A DNA stretch of 64,000 nucleotides from Clarkia xantiana subsp. parviflora (GCA_036873135.1 JAPTYO010000002.1:44755452-44819451), one strand, 5' to 3'; positions 10,237-22,959 are shown, numbered from the stretch's first letter. Notes: generated from the letters alone by a model not told the origin. Translations and numbers: made by a program.

Positions 10237-12716
10237 CACACCACAGCAAAATGGTGTGGCTGAACGTCGTAATTGCACACTCTTGGACATGGTCAGAACT
10301 ATGATGTCGCAGGCACAACTTCCAATATCCTTTCTGGGAGACGCGTTGTTGACTGCAACTCATATAGTAAACCTTGTTCCAACAAAAGCGGTAGACACGA
10401 AACCATATAAGCTATGTACTGGTAGAGATTTAGACCACACCAGGTTGCGACCATGGGGTTGCGCAGCCTACACACATGCAACTGATAGCCGTTTTGGCAA
10501 ATTGGGACCAAGAGGACTCAAGAGTATCTTAATAAGATATTCGGAGAACTCTAAAGGTTATGTATTTGTGTCAGCTCAGGAAAATGGTGGCGTGGTCGAA
10601 CATGAGTTTAGAGACGTCACATTCATTGAAGACGAATTTCCAACGCTTGGTGAAATCAAAACAGAAGAAGTCTTGATCGAATTGGAGCAGGATAACGATG
10701 ATAGTCAGGTCCCACTTACTTCGAGTGGGAGTTTTGAGGCAGCAAAACAAGTAAATCCAATGGTAAATGAAGATGGGGACATTTTCATTGTAAATCCAGT
10801 GGGAGGAACCAATCCTACCACACAAATCACTGTTGCTGCATGTGCGAATCAAGTTGAACCTGATAATCACATTGCCGAACCGCTGGATGAAAATCCAATA
10901 ATACCACAACTACCAGTTGTTCCTAGTGGGTTAACCAACTTGGTTCCAAGGCCGAGAGGTCGTCCAAGAAAAGTTGTTGGTCAAGGTTCTAGCACTGCCC
11001 TTGTTCCCAGTGGGAGTGATGCTCCGATAGAAAGCATTATTCCGAGTGGGAGCAACGTTCAGACTCAAAATGGGATTAACGAGCCTAGACGTAGTCAAAG
11101 TCATCGAACTTCTCCCAAGAAGTTTCCCATCGAGAGGGGTGAAATATTCACCCTAACTTCTGTTGATGAACCAATAACAGTTCAACAAGCGTTGAATGGA
11201 CCTCAAGCGAAGAAATGGAGGAAAAAAAAGGAGGAAGAGATTGCCTCAATGAAAGCCAATTCTGTATGGTCTTTAGTTGATTTCCCTGCTAAACGCAGGG
11301 CCATAGGGGCAAAGTAGGTTCTGAAACTGAAACTCACTGCTGATGGAAATGTCGAGCGACATAAAGCTCATCTAGTTGCGAAAGGATACACCCAGCTTCA
11401 CAGAGTGGAATTTGATGAAACATACTCACCGAGTGTGCGGTATACCACAGTCAGGGCAATCTTAGGTCTGGTCGCATGCCTCGATCTAGAGCCTCACCAA
11501 ATGGATGTTAAGACTGCTTTCCTCCACGGAAATCTGGAGGAAGAAATCTATATGGAGCAATCAGAGGGTTTCATTACTCCTGGTAACGAACGTAAAGTTT
11601 GTAAACTCCAAAGATCTATTTATGATCTTAAAAAATCGTCTCGGCAATGGTACCGCAGGTTCCACGAGGAAATCTTTGGAAATGGATTCATGAATCTCGA
11701 CGAGGATCCATGCGTGTATACAAAGACCTCCAGGTCTAAGTACGTCATCTTAACTTTATACGTGGATGACATACTCATTGCTGCGAACGATGTGAGTTTC
11801 ATGCACGATTCAAAGTCCTGGTTGGCATCTATGTTTGAGATGAAGGACATGGGAGAGGCTATGTACATCTAAGGCATTAAAATTGCTAGAGATCGTGCCG
11901 CCCGGAGATTGTGTCTGTCTCAGGAAGCCTATATCAACAAACTGTTGAGAAGGTTAAAATTAAAAGATGCCAAACCCGTGGAGACGCCGGTAGTATTTGG
12001 GTGCACGTTGTCAAAGCGTGACGGCCCGAAGAACCAGCAAAAGCGTGAACAGATGAGGAATGCCGAGTATTTAAGCATGGTCGGAAGTCTTATGTACGCC
12101 ATGCTTTGCACTCGTCCAGACATCTTTTACGCCATGGGCCTAGTAGCAAGATTCCAATAAGACCCTGGCTATCAACATTTAAAAGTTGTAAAGCGGATCA
12201 TACGATATCTGAAAGGAATGCTATGAGGGCAGAAGGTTAGAATTGACCGGATTCAGTGACGCCGACTATGGTGGCGATCCGGATGATCGTAAGTCCACCA
12301 CAGGAGGAGTGTTTCTCCTTGCTGATGCCACCATTTCATGGATGAGCAAGAAGCAATCCTGTGTCGCGCTGTCTACAATGGAAACAGAATTCATTTCCCT
12401 CTCCAAAAATGCACAGGAAGCGGTCTGGCTGAAAAGGCTTCTTACTGCGCTGCTTGATGGTGATGTCGGGAGCAAACCTGTGAAGGTGTACTCCGATAGT
12501 CAGGCAGCCAATGCGGCACTAAAGAATCAAAAGTACCATAGTAGGACTAAACACATTGATGTGAAATATAATTATGCTAAATCTATGGTAGAAGATAATA
12601 TAATCACTTTAGAATACTCGCCAACTGATGATATGGTGGCGGACCCATTAACTAAACCATTACGCGGAGAGATATTTGAAAAGCACATCAAACTACTTGG
12701 ATTACGTAGAGTTTAG
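10237..12716 (+). pseudogene. copia 1 integrase-RT-RNase H polyprotein remnant
   Basis: Begins within the integrase core (TPQQNGVAERRN, the region of the catalytic glutamate) and runs through the GKLGPRGLKSILIRY region, a variable linker, RT (VKTAFLHGNLEEEIYMEQ; YVDDILIAAND at about 11760) and RNase H (SDADYGGDPDDRKSTTGG at about 12254; TKHIDVKYNYAK). It is broken by in-frame stops at 11315 (TAG), 11870 (TAA) and 12158 (TAA), and by a short deletion near 12220 that moves RNase H into frame 3. The better preserved copy at 53490-54809 lacks these lesions. Confidence 0.92.
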
Positions 12717-12725
12717 AAGTGGGCG

Positions 12726-14408
12726 TGTGTCTGTGATAACATTTTGATAAATTGAAAGTTAAATTTTTTATTAATGAGAGAATTGCAATTTGAGTTTGTG
12801 ATTCATCGACGTCATAATGATTAATTACATCTGATGGTACGATCTATAAACTGAGTCGTAGGAGGACGCAATCCTCTGCTTAAAGTTATGTCGAATGTGG
12901 GCCTTGCCTAGGCACACAGTCACGGTCGTCTTGTAGGCGAGGGGGACCTCTGCCGAAGCAAGACTGGCCAAGAACCAGTTGGGAAACTTGGTTATGCAAA
13001 ACGATCATTTGGTTTCGGAGTAACACGACATGATCTTCGTTTTGCAGTTCGCCGGTGATGAACATTGTTCGTCATTTAACCACATTCTAGGCCAGATGAA
13101 AGTCTGCGATTGCATCATTGACATATCCCACGCCTGACATTGTTCGGGTATGTTATCGAAGCGTGCTTCATACTAGGCGTGCCACATTCGACCACGGGGT
13201 CATGCTCGGTTGTGCTAGATAGAATCTTCGCGATTCGGACAGGCGCAAACTTCTTCAACTCGAGCGTGTAATTGAGCCTGGGAGCCTTATGAAGAGGCGC
13301 CCGGTGTATCCTCATGGACTCAAAAATCATACCTAAGGTCAGGCTCAATGTTCGCCTCCCGGCGTACGAGCGTAGTGCTGAAGAAAAAGGCCAAGTGACC
13401 ACGTCCTGGAAACCGGTTTGGTTTGACTAATGGTATGAGCGATGGGGATGGTCAAGTTCATCTGTAATTCACCGACTCTTGTATTCACTAGGTGGCCACC
13501 AACTGGATATTGGTTGAAGGTTGTGAATACTTGTACGGATGCCCTGGAGAAGTATTCCTATGTTGACCTAGGATACAGCGCAATACAAATTGATATTTTT
13601 AACAGGTTGATTTGAGATAGGGAATCAACGTTTCGCGGGCGCTACAACACTCCTAACATATGAGTAGCACGATGCCCGTCGTATCCGCCGGTCGCAATAA
13701 AATCTCGTATGAACTATTCGGAAGCAGGGGCAGGATCAAAAGAGTGGAGTGTTGATGGGATTTGGACAACAATACATTAACAGGCACCCTCCCATTCCGG
13801 TGAATGGGAGCTATTAGCATATGGTGACTGGGCGCCGTAATTGGTAGCCCATTAATATGTATAAGTAACCTAAGAAATTGAGTTAGCGTCACATTAGGAA
13901 AATTAGGCTTGACCCAAATCCCAATTGACATGATAGGCCCAAAATTGGGCCTCCCAAACACATATAGGCCGGCCGAAATTTCAAGGGGCAAAGTGGACTT
14001 TTGTGCACTTTGTTTCTCCTATAAATAAAGGGTATTAGGGTTTTATTTGGGGTAATTCACAATTCTTTCTAAGTGGTAATTTGAGAGAAAAATTCTCCCC
14101 CCTACACACTAGTATTTCGGCCGAACCTACCACCACCAAAGGATGTGCCAATTTGCTTCGAACAAAACACTCTGAAGATCCGTCCTTGCCAGAATCGATC
14201 AGAGGCTTTGTTGTGGAGCTAATACCACGTAGGGCTTCTCTAACAAGAATCCCTACGGGTTCCGTCCGGTGGATCGTAAACTCTCTCAGCAAGATCCTTG
14301 GGACTACGGAGAGGTTTAATGTATGTGCACATCTTCCGCTGCGTAATTATGATTACTAGCATGTACCTTGTTTTATGTTTCCGTAGTAATCAACTCCGTA
14401 ATCCAACA
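12726..14408 (+). repeat. 3' LTR of copia 1 (~1.68 kb)
   Basis: The start TGTGTCTGTGATAAC lines up with TGTATTTGTGATAAC at 54799 and, reversed, with the LTR edge at 48593; the end is CCGTAATCCAACA. A purine-rich stretch precedes the start. A TATAAATA box is at 14020-14027. The minus-strand copy is 1691 bp, so the long LTR is a family trait. Flanking GAACA at 14409 may be the target duplication, which cannot be confirmed here. Confidence 0.85.
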
Positions 14409-15700
14409 GAACACTCTCTTTATTTTTCTATAGCCGATTGAAGTGCGGGTGTGACCCTAAATAAAAATGAATTTTTTTTTTTTTTGTAGCTCACCTTTTT
14501 CCATGACTGCCCCTGCGGGTTTCCAGCCATGCCCCTCTCCCTAACTTTTGCCTAGGTCGCCTTTACAGGTTTTCAACTTAGCGGGAACTTATTTTTTTTC
14601 TCTTTTTTTTTTCTTTTTTCAATTTGTTCTTTTTTCAAATGGAAAGAATTTTTTTTACAAAAACTAATTAACAACAATTATGTACATACCCCTAGTAGTT
14701 GATTGAAATCACCTGAATCCACGTAACTTCATCTAGATGAGGACTCGGTCGCTAGAGTCAAATAAGTTGATTATGTCAGTGTCTTGAGTTGTGTCATCTG
14801 ATGGACGACACCGACAATAATGTTTTCCTCGCTTGACATCTCAAATGCTCAATGATCGGCACATTGAATCTTCACGGGACTCTCGATGATCTCTTGATAT
14901 TTTACCATCTTCGGACATGTCTATCTCACTGGGAGATGTCCCTTGGTTACCACTGACCGGTTTAGACCTCACCATAAAACAGATGTACGACTTGGTTCGG
15001 GGACGTGTATGAATTCCACACATGGTAGGTGAAATTTTGTATGGAAGTTCTTTGAAGCAGTCACGTTTCACGTGGTTGCGACCTCATCAAAGTGGTCGTC
15101 TGGTCTGCAAAAAGAGTAGGCACACTCAACAAGGGAAAAATCAAGTAAAATTCATCGCACCTGAGCGCTGGATATCTCGAGTGCGCAATTTGTTCTTCGT
15201 GCAACTGGATGACTGCATGTTCTTTTTTTGTTGCCCCATTTGGTCGGCAGAACTTATATGTACAGGATACCTAACCAAGGGTACCTGAAAAGAGTGAATG
15301 AAAAATTGGTGTAGAGAATATGAGAAATCATGCAAGAAATTTTTTTTTTGAAAACTCTAATGTTGTTCATTTTATAATTTGATTATTTTTTTAAAAGAAA
15401 TTAAAATTTATAATCTAAGGTGTTTTGCACCATCATAGATTTTACTGAGTTTGCTGAGTGCACCATCTGGCTCGAACGCAGGACATATGCTCAAAACAAA
15501 GTTTTTTCAATAAGATTTTATCGTCATTTGTTTAAACTCGAATAGTCGCACTCATCTGAACAGTTAAACTATTTTTTTTTCAAAAATTAGAATTAAAACT
15601 CCAATTTTTAAACGCTTGCTATGCGAATGTCTAAATGACGATCTTGCAAAAAAAAGTGTAAAACACCTTGAATAAAAACGAATGACACTTTGAGTTTTTT
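14409..15700. other. leader region without recognisable coding
   Basis: AT-rich with T-tracts. One 76-codon minus-strand ORF at 14841-15071 shows no family features I recognise. Nothing else supported. Confidence 0.4.
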
Positions 15701-15719
15701 TTTTTAGATGCTCGTGCAT

Positions 15720-17050
15720 GCTCGAAAGTTAAAGTTCTAATGCTATGAAACCTACAACTTACAACGAGTTTTCCTGAATAATGCATATGGAATGCATATT
15801 TTGAAATGAAAATTTCAGGTGATTTTTTTTAAAAAAAAATAATGCAAATGCGATGCATATTTGAATTTGAAAGCTCCATAGCTAAAATCTTACAATTTAC
15901 CTGAAATGTTTTTTTATTAAAAAGAAAATAATAATGCATATTGAATGCCTGATTAAAAAAATAAGGTAAAAGGTTTTTGAAAATGATGCATATACGATTC
16001 ATGCTTATTTAAAGGCTCTAAGAGCTAAAACGAATTACAATTTTTCCAAAAAAAAATGGTGCACATTGAATGCATTGACGGAATTTACAACTTACATGAA
16101 AATTTTATTTCAAAAAATAATGCGCATGAAACACATGGTTGAATAAAACATTCTGGTAAGAGGTTTTGAAAACAATGCATATGGAATGCATTTTGAAAAT
16201 AAAAGTTCTACGACTAAGAATATGTATAGTCTATCAAAAAAATAGTTTTTTTCCTAAAACAATGCGTATGAGATGTACATGAGATGAATGTTGTACAGTT
16301 AAGAAAACTTACAAGTTACCTGAAAAGTTTTTTTTGTTTTTTTTTTTTAAATAGGGAACAGTGCATCTTGGTTGCTCAAAATTGAGATGAAAAGTTTTTT
16401 TTTTTTTTAAATAATGCATATGAGATGCACAAAAATAAGATGCAAACTTAAAAAAATTCTACAACTAAAAAAATTACAATTTACCTGAAATAATTTTTTT
16501 TCTGAAAATAATGCATATGAGATGCACGTCTTTAATTAAAAATTTCATGTAAAATGCTTTTTCAACATAAGAGCCCTAAAACTAAGAGAGCCTACGATTT
16601 ATCTAAAAATATTTTTTTTAAAATTAATGCATACTGGGTGAATTATTAAAAATAAAACAATTCAAATAATTTTTTTTTAAATGATGGATTTTGAATGGAC
16701 GTTCGAAATTAGAAGCTCTAATAGCTAAAGATGAATAATTACAATTTTTTATAAAATGTTTTTTTTTAAAGTAATGCATACGTAACGCACTAACCAAAAT
16801 TACAACTTACCTGGAGAGTTTTTTAAAAAATAAAAAATAATGTGTATGAAACGCAGGTTTAAAATAAAAAATTCAGTTAAGATGTTTTTTTTTTTTTAAA
16901 AAAAAAAAAAACAATGCGTACGAAATGCATGTTTGAAAAAAAAAAATTCTACAACTAATGACTAACTACTTAGCTGAATTTTTTTTTTAATGCAATAAGA
17001 TGAATGCATGAGAATAAAAGTTACACCGTGAAAAAAACTTACAGTTTACC
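15720..17050. repeat. degenerate repeat array with ATGCATATGNNATGCAT-like cores
   Basis: A core close to AATGCATATGAGATGCAC recurs about 17 times (for example near 15780, 15932, 15985, 16174, 16412, 16509, 16771, 16912) at 60-110 bp spacing. It is usually followed by a phrase like CTACAACTAA..TTACCTGAAA and an A/T tract. Copies differ by many substitutions, so the array is old or fast-evolving. It lies in the leader of the minus-strand LTR element. Confidence 0.7.
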
Positions 17051-17494
17051 TGATAACCTTTTTACAACAACAAAAAAACACGGATAAAACACGACATGTT
17101 AGGGGGGTAAAAAAGTGTGTGGCTTTACTCTAATAGGTAGGCTCCACTGATAGGCTCCCGACAAGGTGGTTTCCTTCCCCCATCATAGGGATCAAAAGAC
17201 CTTCACAAACGAGTGGAGTTTTTCGGAGTCGTACCGGCGGCCCAGCCGCTCCGGTCGTACCGTACTAAACCTCCGAGGTTCCTAGTCGCCCTGGGTTTTA
17301 GGCGTTTTGGAGATTATTCTAAAGTGATGTGTGTGCGAATTCAAATAATGTAACAAAAAAGAAAACGTTATTTAATAACTCCAAAAATATGTACCTGTCA
17401 CACAAAAATTAAAGTTAGAATGGTGAAGATAATAAAATATAAAAACTCAAAAAACATGGCAATAAGCGTATATAATGAACTCGAACCCTCTAAC

Positions 17495-17512
17495 TTCCCA
17501 GCCGAGTCGCCA
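17495..17512 (-). other. tRNA primer-binding site of the minus-strand LTR element
   Basis: Three bases inside the LTR edge, the minus strand reads TGGCGACTCGGCTGGGAA. Its complement ends in CCA, as a tRNA 3' end must. TGGCGACTC-type sites in plant elements are usually assigned to tRNA-Arg (family knowledge); not verified here. Confidence 0.7.
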
Positions 17513-17515
17513 AAT

Positions 17516-18872
17516 TGTCGGACCTGAAATCTGACCTAAGGTGATATACATTTTGAAAACGTTCATTTTGTAAAGAGTCGCCACTAGTTAATTAAGGCTA
17601 ACTAGAATCCTAAATTACCTAAGCGAATAACGAATTAACCACCTTGGTATAAAATCGGTCTACGATTAGAAATTTGAGTTCGGGGGTTCTATTACGAATC
17701 AAAAATATAATTTTTAACTACGCTCTTTTGGTAATCAATTCACTTAATTTGCCGATGTTATTGTCAGTCAACTATAAATTAATTTTAAGCTCAAACAACA
17801 ACAGAATCTAATAATATTAACGACTATCTCATACAATTGGATCTACACACAAACTAACATGATGACAACACGTAATTAACCATTTATTTAATTAAACTAA
17901 ACTAACCAAGTTTAGAACCATTCATATTAAATTAAGTCTAATAATAAATAATAATAAAGTCAACAATATTGTAACATGAAATTAAACTAGAATTATTTGT
18001 CCATAGTTAAATTAAGACTCAACCTAATTATTCTAATATGATAATAAACAAAAAAAAACTAAATACTAATAAAAATTAAATAAAAAAAAGTTAATAATAA
18101 ATAATAAAACAATAAAATAACAAATAAATAAATAAAACAGCGCGACTCACCTGCACGAAGGACGCGACACCGTGGATGGCAACTCCGGCAGCAACCGGCG
18201 GAAGGGGCGGTTAGCGCGCCAGCAGCGGGCGGAAAACGGGACAGTGACACAGCATGGTCGGAGTGCGAAGGTGGACGGGTGGCGATCGTTGAGGTCGCCG
18301 GCGCAGAGGGAAGGTAAGATACAATCACGGCGAAGCGACATGGTTGTGATAGCGATCGATTCTGGTGGTTCTTCCAACGGTGACTCCGGCGCAGCGACAG
18401 GGCAGGCAAGCCAGGCGAGGACGAGCTGGGCGAAGGTGAGGGCAGCCGGAGGGCGAGACTCCTTCTTCTCTGGCGGGCAAGATTAAATCCGAACCAGAGA
18501 AAAAAAAAATTTGCACTAGGAGACAAATTTTACACGGGTTCTGAGAAGAGCTGTTTATTTTTTTTTTTGTGTGTTTTTTACATGTAAAAGGACCCTATTT
18601 ATAACTAAACTTGGTCCCCAAATAGAGAAAATAAAATCAAACAAAATATATGCATTTAATATTCCGAAAATATACATATATATTTATGTATTTTACCATA
18701 AATACACATAATATACTTTCTGAATATTTTACAATAAATACACTATCTTATTTTAATTCAGTCCTATCTTTAGAAACTTTGGGACCTTTCATATTTAAAT
18801 ACTTAATTTTTTAGTGTATCACATATGACATTTTGAACTTGCTACGCGCGGACCAAAATTAGGTGTTTACAA
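17516..18872 (-). repeat. 5' LTR of the minus-strand element (~1.36 kb)
   Basis: On the minus strand it starts TGTAAACACC and ends CCGACA, next to the primer-binding site. A TTATAAATA box lies at about 18597-18605 (minus). A GC-rich patch at 18140-18480 contains overlapping ORFs on both strands without family signatures, typical of the downstream part of such LTRs. A matching 3' LTR is not in the window. Confidence 0.65.
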
Positions 18873-19024
18873 CGGCAGACTCGAGTAAAATTACACAATG
18901 CTTTCGTTTCTAATCCTCTTCTTCCCCCTAGTATGCTGCTCACCTTTTCTATTCGTTGTTGGTCTGATTTGTACATCTAACTATGTTTGAATAGCTTGAC
19001 AACTTCAGGCCTTAGCGTCGGGTT

Positions 19025-20130
19025 CACTACAACTTCTGTTACAGACGAGCTGTACATCAACGTGAGACAATCTGCGATGTCCAGAAGATACTTTTATGGA
19101 TATATTTTTCTTGAAGGTTGTGAAATGTTCTACTTGATTTTGCCTCAGTAGGCATTCCCTGTAAACACAATATGTCGACATACCCTGTTATGAATGCATG
19201 AATAAATATTTTGGTTACATCAGATGTTGTCCAACGCGTAAACATAACATATACGGAATAAAAGTATACTCTTGAAAGTATCATACGGGAACTTGCACAC
19301 AATACCTAATTCCATCAATTTGACTTGAACCCAACTGATTCTAAATGTGTTATGTAGAAACAGTATTTGACATGTCAACAAGTGGCTATTAACAATGGAA
19401 ACATGCGGTGTTAAAAATTAACTTTCAGGATTGACCCACAATATAGCAGGTCATTTCTACACTCAGAAACCGTCTATTTGATCTGAACCAACCAACACCA
19501 AAGCCTAACATTGGAATTCGCCTAACACCGACTCACCATAATACCTTTGGCGTCGGGTGCCGGGTTGCTAAATGTCCACAGCGAATAATATTAAATGTCT
19601 CTCGTAGTAGTATTTCGGGTCGAAGTCGGAACAACTGAAGACGACCTACTGCAACGAGGTTAAGCAATTGCAATGGAATGTTTCAGTATTAACGCAATGG
19701 GTGACTAAATGTGCGTAATTAACGTTTGCCCAATGGTAGTCTGAATGCTTTCATCGGAAACTAAAAATCTGTTATTAAAGACGCATATGCAGTAGCACCA
19801 GGATGCAAGTCTCTAGGACAGCTTTAGCACCGGCCAATTGGAGTCTAGTGGGCGGCAGCGCAGCCTCTCAGACCTCTACTGCCATCCTAACAGCGGCAGG
19901 ACTTCAGTCGGGAAATTTAACAACGGACTTATTGTACCGTCCCCTTCCTGACTGATGTTTACCCTCAGCAAACATTCCCGACCGATTATGCTCGTCAGGA
20001 ACATTTCCGGCCGAGTCCTGCTATCATTTTAACGAGAGGCCCTATCGGACGGAAAACGACCGGAACATGCCATCTCCATTTGGATTCCGACCGATTTGGC
20101 TTGTAGGTAAACTCTTTTTTTCTTGTAGTG
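19025..20130. mobile_element. possible non-autonomous CACTA-like element
   Basis: The left end reads CACTACAACTTC and the right end, reversed, CACTACAAGAAAAAAAGAG; CACTA ends with an A-rich follow-on are typical of plant En/Spm elements. LINE coding starts immediately at the right border, as expected if it inserted there. The 3 bp flanks (GTT / TTA) do not match well, and no LINE sequence is recognised on the left, so the left border is doubtful. No transposase ORF. Confidence 0.4.
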
Positions 20131-20597
20131 TTATCTAGGAATGCCTGGATTGGGTGCTTGCATCCGTGGACTGGAGAATTAGGTTTTCTAATGCATCATT
20201 CACACACATTACTAGAACGCACTCTGACCATTATCCCATCCTTCTTAAAACCAATGGGGAGTGTATGGGTAGGAAGCCTAGACCATTCAGGCTTGAGCCT
20301 ATGTGGTTTGACTACCCAGGGTGTGAACCTTTAGTTGCTAATACTTGGAAGGAGGCTAATAATTGCATGGACTCAGCTATTTCTTTATTTCCTGCTAGGG
20401 TGTCTGATTGGAATAAAAATGTTTTTGGTAGTGTGTTCAAAAAGAGAAAAGGCTTCTTGCCCGGTGTTGGATCAAGAATCGTCTGGTCTTTAACTTTCGG
20501 GAATGAATTTCAGGAAGTCGCCTTAGTTTGCTCTATTAGGTGTCTATATCGACCTCAGCGGGTACTTAGTTTCTTTTGTAGAGCTTTGTGGCGTTAA
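20131..20597 (+). pseudogene. L1-type LINE endonuclease fragment
   Basis: Frame 3 contains LDWVLASVDWRIRF, then RTHSDHYPIL and MWFDYPG, followed by the WNKNVFG region. This is the C-terminal part of the LINE apurinic endonuclease and the linker before RT; the His and Asp of SDH are catalytic in the family. Decay follows near 20470. Only this short piece is present; it differs from the large LINE at 40142-46560. Confidence 0.75.
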
Positions 20598-21230
20598 CCT
20601 GAAAGGGGGTGGGATTTTCCCCTGATTTCACTCTGAAACTTAAGTCCGTAATGGATTATGAGAATAATAATATATGATGCCTTTAATGTGAAAAATATTT
20701 GAGTATATATAGGGTAGAGTTTTACCGACTTTAAAGGCGGCAACCTTTGCTCTGATTGGCTATTCTTTGGCGGTTTCACCCATCGTGATTGGTTGAGAGG
20801 GACGGTGGCGGGTCAACAGGTAACAAACAGGTTGCCACCTCACCTTTCCTTATGGGGGATGTTTCAAGTAGGTGACAAGTAGGTTGTCACCTCACCCTTC
20901 CTTAGTGAAGAATGTTTCTTCAAGTAGGTGACAAGTCGGTTGCCACCTCATATTTTCCTTAAGGGGAAGGGTTTCTTCTTGAGATTAAGTCATCGCCTCT
21001 TCTCCTTTTCTTAAGAGGAAGGGTTTTGACGAGGGACGCTTCTCCTTCTTGACGGGAGCTGAAGTCGACGAGAGCTGAAGTCGACGGGAGAGTTGCCCGA
21101 GAGATAGTCAGTTAGGTTCGCAATCGCAGTGAATACTTATGGAGAGTTGCGGCTTGCGCCCCCGAGAGTTCGGTTGCAGGAATACTTCTGGAGAATTTTG
21201 CAAAGATAATCACGATGAAATTTTTGGACT
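20598..21230. repeat. dispersed repeat with ~75 bp tandem units (copy A)
   Basis: Units containing CAAGTAGGTGACAAGT and GGTTGCCACCTCACC followed by TTCCTTA-type sequence repeat at about 20820, 20870, 20930 and 20990. A related series lies at 29600-29932 and 30898-31136. The part at 20600-20750 also resembles 29300-29600. No coding. Confidence 0.65.
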
Positions 21231-21239
21231 TAACTGATA

Positions 21240-21620
21240 GCTCATATAAAATAATTATTGAGTCTATATCATAAGACTACAAATTTGTTTATGTAGCGGC
21301 ACTATATAAAATGTCTTTGGGTTTTTTTTTTTTTGTATATAAAAAATAACGACACTTAACAAAGTGCTGATATGTTAAAAAAAACATCGGCACATTATGT
21401 TGAAAATGTCAACGGCACAACCAAAGTGCCGTGGGTCATTATTTTTTAAAAATAAAAATAAATAAATAAATAACGACACTTTTAGAAAGTCATTATGTGA
21501 AAAAAAAAAATTGCAGCATCAAAGTAAGTGCCGCTATCTCTAAATAAATAAAAAATTGTCGCCATATCTCTTGTAGTGCCCTATTAGGTGTCGGTAATGT
21601 CAATTTTTCCTGTAGTGAAT
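21240..21620. repeat. CACTA-like subterminal region
   Basis: Short inverted and direct motifs of the kind GTGCCG / CGGCAC alternate with A/T tracts, and TCTTGTAGTG near 21570-21579 resembles a reversed CACTACAAGA end. This matches subterminal repeats of non-autonomous CACTA elements, but no partner terminus or target duplication is established. Confidence 0.35.
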
Positions 21621-22940
21621 ATGTATAAATAATTTTTTAGAAAATAAAATTTTAAATTTAAATTCTAAAAATATGTTAATTTAAATTATCAATTGGATCT
21701 AGCTAAGATCAGACCCTAACTGGGTCCGACCAATATCAGGTCTGGATCAAACTCATGCCAGGGCTCGACCTTGGCTATGTCTAGTTAACCCCCAAGTTCA
21801 ATTACCTTGGGGGGCCAATAGGACCTAACTAGAACCGAACCCTGGTTTGGGTGCAATTGAACCTAGGTCGATACGGCCTAGACTCTCCAACTTTTTTTCT
21901 TTCATTTTCTGTTGTTAAATTTATAAATAAAATTCCTAAACAATTTTTTTAAAAGAATTATAGCCATTTTCCTTTTGTCTTTTTGAATATCTGCATTTTT
22001 TGCATAATTTTCAGAATTTATTTAGTTTGTAACTGTAAGTTACAAAAACTTTAAATTATTATTTATTTTTTAAAAAAAAAAAGTATACATTTTTCTAAAA
22101 TAAACATTTTTTTATCATATTTTATAGTGACAATAATAACAGTGAAAACTTTTTTTGGCATTTATGCTCATTATTCCATTTCCATTTTACATCCCAACAA
22201 TGTATTCTCCATTCCTATCATTATCAGTTTATCAACCAAACAACAACATATTCCATGTAATTCTCATTTCATATTTCTCATTTTTATTCCTTGTTTATTC
22301 TCAATTCATTTCATATGACCAACCATCTCGTAAGTGTTTGGACAATATTGTGAGACATGTAATATAAACTAGGGGTGGGAAATTGTGCGTATTTACTTGC
22401 TATCGTCAAACACAAACATGCACAATAAACATATTGACATGTTCACAAATATAAACTCAGTTTTTCAAGTGTATAAATGATTTTTAACTATGAATTCATA
22501 TATATGATTTCACAAATTCTTAATATTTAGAACTGAAAAATTCTGAAAACTAGAAAAATAGTTGGAGGCTATTTGTTTTTTTTTTTTTTGGCCAAGTTGG
22601 AGGCTATTTGTTTAGAATCCAAATTTCAAACTTTATTACCAGTGGAACTTTATTATACATGTATATATCATGTTGCAATAAGTATATGAACACATGACAC
22701 AAAAAATTACCTCGTATTATTGTAGTTTCTAATATTTATATTATTGTTCTATTATATATTTGCCACGAAGAAGAACTTATTTTTGTTTGTGCCATGTAAT
22801 CGTGTTGTATAAAAGATTGAGAGCCCTATATAAAATCACATCATGAAATGGCCACACTGCACCGACTTTGGAATACCAAGCTAGCTAGACCGAGTAAAGA
22901 GGTTGCGTCTGAACTACCATATTTATTTATAGAATAAATA
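21621..22940. other. AT-rich region, no gene seen
   Basis: No supported ORF. A GC-richer patch at 21690-21890 with alternating GGGTCCGACC and CAATTGAACC phrases resembles the centre of the foldback element at about 23650-23810. Confidence 0.5.
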
Positions 22941-22959
22941 TAGGTTAAATGTGACTTTT

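Larger units (their letters stand above)
10237..14408 (+). mobile_element. Ty1/copia element 1, 5' part displaced by the gypsy insertion
   Basis: Integrase C-terminal part, RT and RNase H in the copia order (integrase before RT), then a 3' LTR. The left part, including gag and 5' LTR, was split off by the gypsy element and should lie left of that element, outside the window. Two further copies of the same family are at 46903-52730 (minus) and 52735-55576 (plus). Confidence 0.92.
14409..18872 (-). mobile_element. 5' portion of a minus-strand LTR retroelement (LTR, PBS, leader)
   Basis: Reading leftwards: an LTR with TG..CA borders (18872 to 17516), then a primer-binding site (17512-17495), then a long non-coding, repeat-rich leader reaching 14409, where copia 1 begins. 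Copia 1 therefore appears to have inserted into this element, and the rest of it should lie further left. No gag or pol is recognisable in the visible part. The pattern resembles large non-coding or Ogre-like leaders, but the assignment is tentative. Confidence 0.6.

Noticed and set aside
18059..18526. 155-codon minus ORF and 104-codon plus ORF in a GC-rich patch
   Set aside because: They overlap on both strands inside an LTR, have low-complexity Arg/Ser/Pro content and no family motif.
22127..22367. Short plus-strand hydrophobic ORFs
   Set aside because: AT-rich sequence, overlapping frames, no homology features or gene context.
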